NCBI GenBank assembly: GCA_020851735.1
Contig: JADZCD010000057.1
Span: 50,908 to 114,907 of the forward strand
From: Phycisphaeraceae bacterium
Lineage (GTDB): Bacteria; Planctomycetota; Phycisphaerae; Phycisphaerales; Phycisphaeraceae
Reading direction: 5' to 3'
Length of the DNA stretch: 64,000 nucleotides
The position numbers and the translations under genes were made by a program. How positions within the stretch are numbered: position 1 is the first letter of the stretch; each line of letters opens with the position of its first letter. Of this stretch, positions 25,181-33,656 are shown one piece after another. The notes under the pieces are model-generated. The model had not been told where the DNA came from. It did not search any database and was given only the letters and a program-made list of their open reading frames with translations.

Positions 25181-25921
25181 TCATGGGGATCTTCGCGCTG
25201 TTACGCCGGCCCACTGCACCGCCAGCAGCCAACCGACAATGGTTCCCAGGACTGCGATCCAGACCAGCGCTCGCTTTTCGATCACTTGATACATCAATCC
25301 ATGGGCAATGGTGAGAGCGACCAGCAGGTAAGCCAGGCGCTGGAGGTTCTTCCAGCCCGTGCGGCCGACGACGCGGATCGAAAAATCATTACTGCTGACT
25401 AGAAGAACCATCGCCGCCAGAGCTGCCGCCAAGCCGACATAGTTAGCCCATCCAAAAAAATCGGCCCGCAACGCCCACGCTTCCGCACCTTCACGCGATT
25501 TGAAAAAGTACAGCCACATGTGGCCCATGTGCACCTGCCAGCCGATCAGGGTGTGCGCCAGGCACGTCAGGCCCGCCCAGATGCCCAGGTCCCGGCGGAA
25601 ATCGCTGGAGACTGGATTCGACCGCCTAAGCAATAAATTCCACGTGCCGATGGACAGCACCACCGCCAGTTGCAGAGACGCGACGTAAGCGGTGCCCATC
25701 GACCAGCGAAATTTGATGTCGGGGGAGGCAGTGCCCTGGCCGATCGCCCAGGCCGCGGCGATGCTGATCACCGCCAGCGGCAGATGGTGGACGAGCAATC
25801 GACGAGTTAGGCGGCCCAATTTCATGCGCGCGCGAGCAAAGCGTTTTAAGGCTGCCGGCGGTCCCACCTGCCACCCCATGCGGCAAGCTGCGCGGCAGCG
25901 AAAGTGTCCTACCTTCCGCAC
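25181..25921 (-). CDS. Ferric-reductase-like transmembrane protein
   Basis: The protein has six to seven hydrophobic helices and histidines placed as in the ferric-reductase-like membrane domain: CLAHTLIGWQVHMGHMWLYFF near residue 100 and LVALTIAHGLMYQVIE near 200, likely heme ligands. It has no flavin or NAD-binding domain, so it may act with a partner, as MsrQ does with MsrP. The GTG start at 25921 overlaps the bioB stop by 13 bp, which favours coupling, but the first 32 residues are basic and poorly helical; an ATG at 25825 (MKLGRLTRRLL) is a good alternative. Confidence 0.72.
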   Translation of the reverse strand: MRKVGHFRCRAACRMGWQVGPPAALKRFARARMKLGRLTRRLLVHHLPLAVISIAAAWAIGQGTASPDIKFRWSMGTAYVASLQLAVVLSIGTWNLLLRRSNPVSSDFRRDLGIWAGLTCLAHTLIGWQVHMGHMWLYFFKSREGAEAWALRADFFGWANYVGLAAALAAMVLLVSSNDFSIRVVGRTGWKNLQRLAYLLVALTIAHGLMYQVIEKRALVWIAVLGTIVGWLLAVQWAGVTARRSP

Positions 25922-27072
25922 ACCCCGACCGCCTGCCGCGCCGCGGGCTTTTCACCCTGATTGATCACCGGCAGGCTCAGCAGCGTGTTGGGCCGATGGG
26001 CCATCAAGCCTTCGCTGGGCCCGTCCGCCCGGGCGACCGCCGGCTCCGCTTCGTGTTCCACCTCGTCGAACGTGGCGTAAGGCAGCCCCAGGTCCTTGAG
26101 CATCTGGTGATCCTGGGCCGGCGTGCGCCCGAACGTCGTCAGGTAATTGCCGATCAAAAAGCTCGACCCCCCGGCATAGAACATCCAGCTTTGCATGTCG
26201 CGGAGGATTTTCTCTCGTCCGCCGGCAATCTTCAGTTCGCGGTCAGGCAGGATAAACCGATACACCGCCACAATGTGCAATGCCTGCAGCGGCGACAATG
26301 GCTCAAGCTTGCGCTCGTAAATGGCAGTGCCGGGCAGAGCGTTTAGGAAATTAATCGGCACCACGTCCGCGCCCAAGTCGCGCAATTCAAAGGCCATGTC
26401 CAGCCGATCCTCCCAATCCTCGCCCATGCCGAAGATCCCGCCCGAGCAGATCGACAACCCCGCCGCCTTGGCCGTGCGGATGGTGCGCACCCGGTCTTCG
26501 TAGGAATGCGTGGAGATGATGTTGGAAAAGTGCCGCCGGCTGGTCTCCAGATTGTGATTAACCCGCAAGACGCCCATGTCGCGCAGACGCTGGGCCTGTG
26601 CGGTGGTCAATTCCCCCAGCGTGGCGCACGGTCGAATCTTTCCCTCGGCCGCGGTCTTGCGGAAGAAAGGCTCCATCCAATCCAGCTCGCGCTCGGTGGG
26701 CCCGCGCCCGGAATTGACGATGCCAAACGAGCTGGCCCCATTGGCCTTGGCTTCGTCCGCGGCGCCGAGCATTTCTTCCACGCTCATTTTGCCGGGCGTC
26801 ACGTGTGTGGCGTGATGCTTGGACTGCGAGCAATACCCGCAATCTTCGCTGCAGGCCCCGACTTTGGCCGCCACGATCGAGCAGAATTTGACGGTTCGCC
26901 CGAAGCGTTGGATGCGGATCTTGTTGGCCCAGAAGAACAGGTCGAAAAGATCATCGCCCTGGACGTTAGTCAGCTCGCGGGCTTGGGCCAGGGAAAGGTC
27001 CTGGCCCTGGAGCACGGCTTGGGCGAGCTGAGCGATGCGATCGGCCACGGCGGGAGCATGGGGAGCAATCAT
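25909..27072 (-). CDS. bioB: Biotin synthase
   Basis: BioB is the radical-SAM enzyme that inserts sulfur into dethiobiotin. The 387-residue protein has the 4Fe-4S motif CSEDCGYC near residue 75, followed by SQSKHHATHV, GASSFGIVNSGRGPT, VNHNLETSRRHFSNI, CSGGIFGMGEDWEDRLDMAFEL, PINFLNALPGT and GGREKILRDMQSWMFYAGGSSFLIGNYLTT, all typical of BioB. The C-terminus is about 40 residues longer than usual and of low complexity. ATG 27072 is preferred to the upstream start at 27105. It overlaps the membrane-protein gene downstream; no other bio gene is in the window. Confidence 0.96.
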   Translation of the reverse strand: MIAPHAPAVADRIAQLAQAVLQGQDLSLAQARELTNVQGDDLFDLFFWANKIRIQRFGRTVKFCSIVAAKVGACSEDCGYCSQSKHHATHVTPGKMSVEEMLGAADEAKANGASSFGIVNSGRGPTERELDWMEPFFRKTAAEGKIRPCATLGELTTAQAQRLRDMGVLRVNHNLETSRRHFSNIISTHSYEDRVRTIRTAKAAGLSICSGGIFGMGEDWEDRLDMAFELRDLGADVVPINFLNALPGTAIYERKLEPLSPLQALHIVAVYRFILPDRELKIAGGREKILRDMQSWMFYAGGSSFLIGNYLTTFGRTPAQDHQMLKDLGLPYATFDEVEHEAEPAVARADGPSEGLMAHRPNTLLSLPVINQGEKPAARQAVGVCGR

Positions 27073-27133
27073 GGGAATATCTCGAAAAAAAAGTCTAGGT
27101 CGCACGAAGTCCGCGGAGGAGCCGGGCCGTTAC

Positions 27134-27508
27134 TCAGCGGCGGCGAGGCGTGTCCGGCCGCTGGTTCTCCGGGCGGGGCGTTTCCGCCGGGGCGGCTGCG
27201 CCGGTGCTGGCCCGTTGCTGGAAAATGCTGGCCAGATCGCGGATCAGCAGGGGTTCGATGCGGTCGCGCTTGGTGCTGATGCCGTAGATGATCAGCCGCT
27301 GTTCCCGGCTGTCGATGACAAAGAGGGAATCCTCATCGGTGCGGGTCATGGCGGAAAGAAAGTTGTAGTTGTCGCCGCTGGCCACCATGCTCGCGCGGGC
27401 GGCGGATGTCCAGGGTGAGAATCGTCCGTGCAGATTGGTCAGCAACATCGCCGCGAGTACGAACGCCGAGGCGATCAGGCAGCAGCAAGCCAAGGTGGTA
27501 CGTGACAT
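27134..27508 (-). CDS. Small membrane-anchored or secreted protein, paralogue of the next gene
   Basis: The 124-residue protein has an N-terminal hydrophobic segment (TLACCCLIASAFVLAAMLL) that would act as a signal or anchor. A short domain follows, GDNYNFLSAMTRTDEDSLFVIDSREQRLIIYGI, and a Pro/Arg-rich tail. The neighbour at 27615-27917 has the same plan (anchor, GDYAMVA, VVYIVNLRTSDMVALTY), so the two look like old paralogues. GGAGAAC lies just before the ATG. I recognise no named family. It lies upstream of bioB on the same strand. Confidence 0.65.
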   Translation of the reverse strand: MSRTTLACCCLIASAFVLAAMLLTNLHGRFSPWTSAARASMVASGDNYNFLSAMTRTDEDSLFVIDSREQRLIIYGISTKRDRIEPLLIRDLASIFQQRASTGAAAPAETPRPENQRPDTPRRR

Positions 27509-27571
27509 GTGAAGTTCTCCAATCGCAAGCCGTCAATTCTGTGTAAGACGTGGACGAAATTCTCGGGGTGA

Positions 27572-27614
27572 TGCTTCCGGGGACACTTCCGGGGGCGGGT
27601 AACTTCCGGGGGGG
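27572..27614 (+). repeat. TTCCGGGGG array abutting a stop codon
   Basis: GCTTCCGGGGAC, ACTTCCGGGGGCGGGTA and ACTTCCGGGGGGG. The final G (27614) touches the stop codon (27615-27617) of the minus-strand gene. Confidence 0.8.
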
Positions 27615-27917
27615 TTAGCGGCGCGGGCGGGAGCCGGCGTCTTGGGCCAGGTTGCGCTGGTCGATGACCTGCAATTCGTTCTTGGCTGACCTGTAGGTCA
27701 AGGCGACCATATCGGAAGTGCGCAGGTTGACGATATAGACGACCTGTTCGCTGCCGGTGGAGGGCGTAGCCGCGACCATGGCATAGTCGCCATACCGGCC
27801 GACCGCCCCGGCCGTCTGGGCTGACACCGGCTGCCCAGCGGTCAGAATGGTCATAACCAAACCACCTAGAAGCAGAACATTAAGAACCACCAAGCTCACC
27901 AGAGAGTTGCGCTTCAT
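27615..27917 (-). CDS. Small secreted protein, paralogue of the previous gene
   Basis: This 100-residue protein starts MKRNSLVSLVVLNVLLLGGLVMTILTAGQPVSAQ, a good signal peptide, followed by GRYGDYAMVAATPSTGSEQVVYIVNLRTSDMVALTYRSAKNELQVIDQRNL. The domain resembles the one in the 27134-27508 gene. I chose ATG 27917 because AAGGAG lies upstream; a longer frame to 28055 lacks these signals. The stop codon is immediately followed, in the gene's sense, by a CCCCCGGAAG array. Function unknown. Confidence 0.7.
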   Translation of the reverse strand: MKRNSLVSLVVLNVLLLGGLVMTILTAGQPVSAQTAGAVGRYGDYAMVAATPSTGSEQVVYIVNLRTSDMVALTYRSAKNELQVIDQRNLAQDAGSRPRR

Positions 27918-28163
27918 CGCCAAGGCTCCTTGCGGAAGTAGGTGTCCAGCCGTGCTCTGTCCCTGCCACCCTAAAGGACAGCGGCTGCTGGGCTTAGAAG
28001 TCGCCTTGGGGCTTAGAACAGCCTCCAGCCCTAAAGCGGCGACATCCATAGCCAAAGCGATGATAAGCGGTCGGGAGAAGGATGTAAACGTTCGCGATTG
28101 CGCGTTGGATGGGCAGCGGACGGCGGAATTTGGCGACTTGATGACGCGTCCGGGGATGGCGTC

Positions 28164-28176
28164 ACTTCCAGGGGGA
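28164..28176 (+). repeat. Single TTCCAGGGGG unit next to a stop codon
   Basis: ACTTCCAGGGGGA ends one base before the stop codon (28177-28179) of the minus-strand PEP-CTERM gene. Confidence 0.6.
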
Positions 28177-29052
28177 TTAGTGGCGGAAGGCTAAGCCCAG
28201 CAATCCGAGCGCGGAGAGTACCGCCAGGGTGCCCGGCTCGGGCACGGGTGAGCCATCTTCATCATCAGCCGGGGTTGTCTGGACGGTCTGCACTCTTACG
28301 ATCATGTCCTGATAGTCCTGGTCGCCCAGGCGTCCGGTGCTGGGAACGTAATCCAAGTCTTCCATGGCCATGACCAAGCCCGCATTGGTCTGGAACATCA
28401 GGAAGTGGTCGGTCGGTAACCCGTTGGGCGGGGTGTCGGCATTGCGGGCGTTTTCGCTGTAGTAGATTTTTCCCGTGGGCGTAGCCAGATAGAAGCCCAC
28501 ATACGTGCCCGGCTCAAAAGTGAATTCGGCCATCGAACCGGCCGGATGTTCATGCAACTGGAACGCGGGGATCAATTCCAGATCCGCCGTCTGTGGATTT
28601 TCGTCCGCCTGGTAGGTGTAGAAGCCGAAGATGTTGTGATAGCTGGCCATGCCGCCGAGCAGCTGGATCGACAACGTGACAGATTCATCGCTGACCAGGA
28701 AGCGTTGATTGGTCAGTTGATCGCTGGCCTGCGGGTCTTCGCCGATGGACACGTCGCCGACGATCAGGTCCCGGCCCGTGGTGTCGACGATGGGCATGGG
28801 CAAGCCGGTCAAGGGATCGATATAGCTGTGGAAGAAATTGGCGAGGGTCAATTCGCCATTGCGGTGATAGACGCTTTCGCGCTGGGTGTCGCCCATCGCG
28901 TCACCGACGATGGCCGCAGGGGCTTGTCCAGCCGGGATCCATAACCCCAGACTCAACAGGCCAGCCCAAAGACACGGACGCCCAAGTGATTTTCGCAGCT
29001 CCCCGCAGAAACGGCCGGCGGAGCCCTGGTGATCCGCATCCGATAGTGGCAT
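28177..29052 (-). CDS. Secreted DUF4114-like protein with PEP-CTERM sorting signal
   Basis: The 291-residue protein has an N-terminal hydrophobic signal (LWAGLLSLGLWIPAGQAPA) and a domain with FLVSDESVTLSIQLLGGMASYHNIFGFYTY and DQDYQDMIVRVQTV, which fits the DUF4114 family of calcium-associated surface domains. It ends PVPEPGTLAVLSALGLLGLAFRH, a full PEP-CTERM signal of motif, helix and basic end, so an exosortase should process it. I chose the ATG at 29052, with GAGGTG before it. The exosortase is not in the window. Confidence 0.82.
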   Translation of the reverse strand: MPLSDADHQGSAGRFCGELRKSLGRPCLWAGLLSLGLWIPAGQAPAAIVGDAMGDTQRESVYHRNGELTLANFFHSYIDPLTGLPMPIVDTTGRDLIVGDVSIGEDPQASDQLTNQRFLVSDESVTLSIQLLGGMASYHNIFGFYTYQADENPQTADLELIPAFQLHEHPAGSMAEFTFEPGTYVGFYLATPTGKIYYSENARNADTPPNGLPTDHFLMFQTNAGLVMAMEDLDYVPSTGRLGDQDYQDMIVRVQTVQTTPADDEDGSPVPEPGTLAVLSALGLLGLAFRH

Positions 29053-29380
29053 GGCGCACCTCACAAGTGACGACGAAGCGCAGAGTACCCTAGGTCAACA
29101 ACGTCACAGACAATAAAACGATTTGGTTACGGATTTAACCAATGGACAGGCCCGACAATTTGGCGTATCTGGCCGTCTGTATGGCCTAGGAAAGAATTTC
29201 AGATTCAGGGCCCGGATAACCCTGGGCCCGGCGGAGCGGGCTAAGAGCGGGCAGTTCCAAATCCCTTGAGGTTTGCGGGCGGGGGGACTGCCGTGGGGAC
29301 TGCCGGGGAAACTTCCGGGGGAACTTCCGGGGGGACTTCCGGGGGTGCGGAGGAGGGGCGTTTGATTTAGATTGTCGGGT
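29053..29380. other. Divergent intergenic region between PEP-CTERM gene and plsY
   Basis: No gene is supported. It contains GGGCCCGG/CCTGGGCCC complementary runs near 29198-29225 and a four-unit TTCCGGGGG-type array near plsY. Confidence 0.5.
29287..29347 (+). repeat. TTCCGGGGG array upstream of plsY
   Basis: Two worn units (ACTGCCGTGGGG, ACTGCCGGGGAA) are followed by ACTTCCGGGGGA, ACTTCCGGGGGG and ACTTCCGGGGGT. The spacing is 12 bp. The G-rich strand is in the plsY sense direction. Confidence 0.85.
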
Positions 29381-30037
29381 ATGAACACATGGTGGCTATG
29401 GGTTTTGTTGGCGTACCTGGCTGGCTCGCTGCCGTTCGGCCTGTGGATCGGTTGGTCCAAGGGCGTGGACGTGCGCAAGTCCGGCAGCGGCAATGTGGGC
29501 GCGACCAATGTCGGGCGCGTGCTGGGCAAAAAGTGGGGCATCCTTTGTTTTGTGCTTGATCTATTGAAGGGGTTGTTGTCGGTCTTGCTGGTGGGCGGGC
29601 TGGAGGGTTGGTGGTGCGACTGGAATCTGCCGACCACGCAAGCCTGGCGCTGGCTGGCGGTGGGCGCCGCCGCGGTGCTGGGGCATGTCTTTCCCGTCTG
29701 GCTCAAATTCCGGGGCGGCAAAGGCGTCGCCACCAGCTTGGGTGTTTTGCTGGCCTACTACCCGATCTTGACCTGGCCGGGCGTGGGGGCGTTGGTGACG
29801 TGGGTGGTGTTGATGGTCGCCTTCCGTTACGTGAGCTTAGCCAGCATCGTCGGAGCGGTGCTGCTACCGGTGTATCTGTTGGTGGAGGGGTATCTGATCG
29901 GCCGATCGCCTGCGAGCCTGCAACCCTTTCTAATCGTCACCGGCCTGCTGGCCGTGCTGGTAGTGCTGCGCCACCGCACGAACATCCAGCGCCTCTTAGC
30001 CGGCACGGAAAACAAAGTGGGTAATAAGCAGGCATAG
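29381..30037 (+). CDS. plsY: Acyl-phosphate glycerol-3-phosphate acyltransferase PlsY
   Basis: PlsY makes lysophosphatidic acid from acyl phosphate and glycerol 3-phosphate at the inner membrane. The 218-residue protein has the three family motifs: GSLPFGLW near residue 15, SGSGNVGATNVGR near 35 and HVFPVWLKFRGGKGVATSLG near 110. Hydrophobic helices lie between them and HRTNIQRLLAGTENK near the end. Start ATG 29381 is chosen; a TTG at 29372, with AGGAGGGG about 14 nt away, is another possibility. It stands alone. Confidence 0.95.
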   Translation: MNTWWLWVLLAYLAGSLPFGLWIGWSKGVDVRKSGSGNVGATNVGRVLGKKWGILCFVLDLLKGLLSVLLVGGLEGWWCDWNLPTTQAWRWLAVGAAAVLGHVFPVWLKFRGGKGVATSLGVLLAYYPILTWPGVGALVTWVVLMVAFRYVSLASIVGAVLLPVYLLVEGYLIGRSPASLQPFLIVTGLLAVLVVLRHRTNIQRLLAGTENKVGNKQA

Positions 30038-30076
30038 CGATCTGTCTGGTGGAATTTCGCATTCTTTTGGTGGCGC

Positions 30077-30328
30077 CTAGACAAATCGACCGTGCAGCGC
30101 CCTCAGGCAGGCCAGGATGGTCACAAGCACCAAAGCGCCAGTCAAGACCAAGCCCTGATTGAGCAAACGGTCAGACCAGTTCATGAACTGGCCAGCTAAA
30201 CACAAGAGCGCCAATAGAACGGTCAAACTCGCCAGGCAAATCGTTGTCCGCCACTTGTACCCGGTCGCATTTTTGATTGGCTGGTGAGCCCGGCTCGGCA
30301 TGGTGTGGGCAGGTTGTCGCTGATGCAT
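30077..30328 (-). CDS. Small two-helix membrane protein
   Basis: The 83-residue frame has a basic, His/Pro-rich N-terminus and two hydrophobic helices (TTICLASLTVLLALLCLAGQF and LNQGLVLTGALVLVTILACL). I recognise no family. The start at ATG 30328 is weakly supported; the frame extends to 30379. It lies between convergent plsY and divergent gpmI. Confidence 0.5.
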   Translation of the reverse strand: MHQRQPAHTMPSRAHQPIKNATGYKWRTTICLASLTVLLALLCLAGQFMNWSDRLLNQGLVLTGALVLVTILACLRALHGRFV

Positions 30329-30589
30329 GGTCGGTTCCGCAGTCGGAGCTGATGGGGATAATGCTGTGCAACACCCCATAAAGCGATGTTAACCCTCTTT
30401 GCTGGTCTTGCCAATGATTTTTTTGATGGTTTTCGCTCTTCCAAACTCGATAATTGTCTCTTTCCCGCCCAGTCGCCGGATTAGCCTGATTTCCTTACAA
30501 TCTGGCCTGATTCGTAGCGTCTTGGTTTTGACCCACCCTCACGTCCGCGCCCGGCGTGGACGATCACGACCTAACGACTGGAGTTTCCC

Positions 30590-32260
30590 GTGGCTGACCT
30601 GACTTCGATCACCCGACCCGGCCTTATCATCGTCCGCGACGGCTGGGGGCGCAATCCTAATCCCGAGCACGACAAATTCAACGCCATCAAGCTGGCTAAG
30701 ACCCCGCGCTGCGATGAACTGCTTAAAACCTACCCCTGGACGCTGATCCACACCTCCGGCGAGGACGTGGGCCTGCCCGAGGGAACCATGGGCAACTCCG
30801 AAGTGGGCCACCAGAACATCGGTGCCGGCCGCGTGGTGTATCAGGAATCCGTGCGCATCTCCCGGGCCATCCGCTCGGGCGAATTTTTCGCCAATCCCGT
30901 GCTCGTTGAGGGCGTGAATCGCGCCAAGAACGCCGGCAAAACCGTGCACCTCCTGGGCATCGCCTCCGACGCCGGCGTGCATGGGCTGATGACCCACCTC
31001 TACGCCTGCCTGGAGCTTTGCAGGCGGCAGGGCCAGAGCAAAGTCGCCCTGCACCTGTTTACCGACGGGCGCGACACCGGGCCTTACACCGGCATGGAGT
31101 TCGTCAAGCAGATCGAAGCCGAGTGCAAGAAGATCGGCGTAGGCGCCGTGGCGACGATCAGCGGCCGCTATTACGCCATGGATCGCGACAATCGCTGGGA
31201 ACGCGTGCAGAAAGCCTATGCCTGCCTGACCGGCCTGGGCATTGACCCCGCGGTCATTCGCTTTGCCCCCAGCGCCGCAGCCGCCATCCAGGGCTATTAC
31301 GACAAACCCACCAACGGCTCCCAGCAGGGCGATGAATTCATCGTGCCGACGATGATCGCCGCCTCCTTCGACGCGGCCAAGGCAACCCGCATCAGCGACG
31401 GCGACACCGTGATCTTCTACAACTATCGCGGCGATCGCCCGCGCGAAATTTCCAAAGCCTTTATCTTCGACGACGCCCAGTGGGCCGCCGTGCCCGCCTC
31501 TCCGGACTCCGGCAAGAAAGGCTTTGACCGCGTTAAGAAGCTGGACGTCTGCTACATCACCATGACCGAATACGAAAAAGGCCTGCCCGTCCACGCCGCC
31601 TACACCAAGCCGCCGAAAATGGCCAACATCGCCGGCGAATATGTGTCCAAGCTGGGCCTTAAGCAGTTCCGCTGCGCCGAAACGGAAAAGTTCCCCCACG
31701 TGACCTTCTTCTTTAACGATTACCGCGAGGAACCCTTCCCCGGCGAAAGCCGGCAGATGGCCCAGTCGCCCAAGGTCGCCACCTACGACCTCCAGCCGGA
31801 AATGAGCGCCCCGCAGATCCGCGATATTGTTCTCGCTCGCCTGTCCGCCAAGGACTGCGAGGATCTGATCGTGGTCAATTTCGCCAACGGCGACATGGTC
31901 GGGCACACCGGCAAGCTCGACGCCGCCATCAAGGCTGTGGAAACCGTCGATCAGTGCGTGGGTGCCCTCGTCGACGCCGCCTTGAAGCGCAACGGTGTGC
32001 TGATCGTCACGGCCGACCACGGCAACGCTGAGCAGATGTGGGACCCGACGACTAATGCTCCGCACACCGCCCACACGACCTACGACGTGGAGTGCATCTT
32101 GGTTGATCCTAGGAAAAAGAGCCTGGCCTCGGGCAGCAAGGAAACCGCCAGCAAGGGCCTGGATCACGACGGCCGCCTGGCCGATATCGTCCCCACTCTC
32201 CTGAACCTCATGGGCCTGGCGAAGCCCAAGGAGATGGAAGGCAAGTCCCTGGTGAAGTAA
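30590..32260 (+). CDS. gpmI: 2,3-bisphosphoglycerate-independent phosphoglycerate mutase
   Basis: iPGM interconverts 3- and 2-phosphoglycerate in glycolysis with two Mn2+ ions and a phosphoserine. The 556-residue protein has GLIIVRDGWG near residue 11, the catalytic serine in TMGNSEVGHQNIGAGRVVYQ near 66, HLFTDGRDTGPYTG near 154, ISGRYYAMDRDNRWERV near 187, FYNYRGDRPREI near 280, VNFANGDMVGHTG near 430 and TADHGNAEQMWDP near 475. All are typical of the family. It starts with GTG at 30590, with CTGGAG upstream. It is a single gene with long non-coding flanks. Confidence 0.96.
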   Translation: MADLTSITRPGLIIVRDGWGRNPNPEHDKFNAIKLAKTPRCDELLKTYPWTLIHTSGEDVGLPEGTMGNSEVGHQNIGAGRVVYQESVRISRAIRSGEFFANPVLVEGVNRAKNAGKTVHLLGIASDAGVHGLMTHLYACLELCRRQGQSKVALHLFTDGRDTGPYTGMEFVKQIEAECKKIGVGAVATISGRYYAMDRDNRWERVQKAYACLTGLGIDPAVIRFAPSAAAAIQGYYDKPTNGSQQGDEFIVPTMIAASFDAAKATRISDGDTVIFYNYRGDRPREISKAFIFDDAQWAAVPASPDSGKKGFDRVKKLDVCYITMTEYEKGLPVHAAYTKPPKMANIAGEYVSKLGLKQFRCAETEKFPHVTFFFNDYREEPFPGESRQMAQSPKVATYDLQPEMSAPQIRDIVLARLSAKDCEDLIVVNFANGDMVGHTGKLDAAIKAVETVDQCVGALVDAALKRNGVLIVTADHGNAEQMWDPTTNAPHTAHTTYDVECILVDPRKKSLASGSKETASKGLDHDGRLADIVPTLLNLMGLAKPKEMEGKSLVK

Positions 32261-32593
32261 GGCAAGGCTTGGAGTCCAAATTCTTTCGGATCGGGGCCGA
32301 CGCAATACCATCTGAAATGATGGCGATGGCATGAAATCATTTCCGCAACCCTACGGCGATAGAGCGGAACGCCTTGGCAAAACCGCATCCGCGGCTGCAA
32401 TTTTGGCAGGCAAGGCTAGAACTGGCTCGTCTTAACTTATTTAAAATCAATAGCTTGCGTATAGACTTCTGGCCCGCCGTTTGCATAAAGTCAAAGTGGA
32501 GCGGTGTTTTTGCCAGTTAGGGGTGGGGACGTTCCATATCCCTGCGGGGATAATTCAACCGCCGCGATTCCGCGGTTGAAAGGGAGCCATTGC
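32261..32593. other. Intergenic region gpmI-dnaJ
   Basis: No gene is supported in this 333-bp gap. It contains a TATCCC/GGGATA small hairpin at about 32537-32552 and the 9-9-9 inverted repeat at 32554-32580 just before the dnaJ ribosome-binding site. The part at 32430-32460 is A/T-rich and is the likeliest promoter area. Confidence 0.5.
32554..32580. promoter_or_regulatory. Perfect 9-bp inverted repeat with 9-bp spacer before dnaJ
   Basis: TTCAACCGC at 32554-32562 and GCGGTTGAA at 32572-32580 are separated by nine bases. This is the arm and spacer length of the CIRCE heat-shock operator, but the sequence differs from CIRCE. AAGGGAG, the dnaJ ribosome-binding site, begins inside the last bases. 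It may be an operator, an RNA hairpin or a dispersed palindrome. Confidence 0.5.
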
Positions 32594-33655
32594 ATGGCCG
32601 TCAAATATCAGGATTACTACCAGATCCTGGACGTGGGGCGATCAGCTTCAGCCGAGGAGATTCACCGCGCCTATCGCAAGAAGGCTCGCCAATATCACCC
32701 GGACGTGAACAAGGAAGCTGACGCAGCTGGGAAATTCAACAAGGTCAACGAGGCCTATGAAGTCCTCAAGGACCCGGAAAAGCGCAAGCGCTACGACCAA
32801 CTGGGAGAGAACTGGAAAGCGGGCCAGGAGTTTCGCCCCCCGCCGGGCTGGGAGAACGTGCAATTCCGTTTCAACGGTCATCGGCCTGGGCAAGCAGGCG
32901 GGAGCTTTTCGTTCGGCGGGGGAGATTTTTCGGACTTCTTCGACATGCTGTTCGGCCATGGGCCTGGCGGAGCAGGTGGTCCTGGCGGGGGAGCTTCCGG
33001 GGGCGTTTCCGGGGGGGGCAGCACGATGGAGGAGTTGTTCGCGAGCATGGGAGGCGGAGGCGCGGGGAGAGGTCGCTCCGGCCGATCCTCGCGCACGCAT
33101 GCCGCGCCAGCCGTGGAAGCGGAATTAGAGGTCAGCCTCGAAGAGATCTATCACGGCGGGACCAGGCAGGTTCGTCTGCAGTTGCCCAGCGGCCAGATAC
33201 GCACGCTGGACGTGAAGATTCCGCGCGGCGTGAGCGAAGGATCGGTGATTCGCTTGAAAGGCGAAGGGGGAACATCCGGGGGCGGGGAAAATTCCGGGGG
33301 TGATTTGCTGCTGAAAGTGAAAATCGCGCCGCATGCGCGATTTGAAGTTTCGGGCAAGGATTTGACCACGGATTTGGCGCTGTCGCCGTGGGAGGCAGCC
33401 CTGGGCACGCGGGCGGCCGTGCGGACGCTGGACCAGGAAGTGACGCTGACGATTCCGCCGGGGACCAGCAGCGGGCAGCGGTTGCGGCTGCGTGGCAAGG
33501 GATTGCCGGGACTGAAGGAAGAGGAGGCCGGTGACTTGTTTGTGCGCGTGCAGATTGTCGTGCCCAAGACGCTGACGGACGAAGAACGGAAATTATTCGA
33601 AAAGCTCAAGGAAACATCGCGGTTTGATCCGCGTCAGGAAGACAACAAAACCTAA
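32594..33655 (+). CDS. DnaJ-family co-chaperone, CbpA type, with two repeat insertions
   Basis: This 353-residue Hsp40 stimulates a DnaK ATPase. The J domain covers residues 1-70 (YQILDVGRSASAEEIHRAYRKKARQYHPDVNKEADA, with the HPD motif). A Gly/Phe-rich linker follows, then two substrate-binding beta domains, with no zinc-finger cysteines, as in CbpA. Two in-frame TTCCGGGGG insertions are present: in the linker (GGGASGGVSGGGS, about 131-142) and in a loop of the first beta domain (GGTSGGGENSGGD, about 225-235). Start ATG 32594 has AAGGGAG upstream. It is followed by clpB after an inverted-repeat element. Confidence 0.93.
   Translation: MAVKYQDYYQILDVGRSASAEEIHRAYRKKARQYHPDVNKEADAAGKFNKVNEAYEVLKDPEKRKRYDQLGENWKAGQEFRPPPGWENVQFRFNGHRPGQAGGSFSFGGGDFSDFFDMLFGHGPGGAGGPGGGASGGVSGGGSTMEELFASMGGGGAGRGRSGRSSRTHAAPAVEAELEVSLEEIYHGGTRQVRLQLPSGQIRTLDVKIPRGVSEGSVIRLKGEGGTSGGGENSGGDLLLKVKIAPHARFEVSGKDLTTDLALSPWEAALGTRAAVRTLDQEVTLTIPPGTSSGQRLRLRGKGLPGLKEEEAGDLFVRVQIVVPKTLTDEERKLFEKLKETSRFDPRQEDNKT
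32985..33019 (+). repeat. TTCCGGGGG array in the dnaJ linker
   Basis: CTGGCGGGGGA, GCTTCCGGGGGCG and TTTCCGGGGGGGGC are read as GGGASGGVSGGG. Confidence 0.75.
33266..33301 (+). repeat. TTCCGGGGG array in the dnaJ beta domain
   Basis: GGGGGAACATCCGGGGGCG and AAATTCCGGGGGT encode GGTSGGG and NSGG in a loop. Confidence 0.7.
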
Positions 33656-33656
33656 A

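Noticed and set aside
24969..25232. Open frame on the minus strand containing the 27-bp repeat and a palindrome
   Set aside because: Its translation is explained by repeat sequences and overlaps the membrane-protein gene; no family features.
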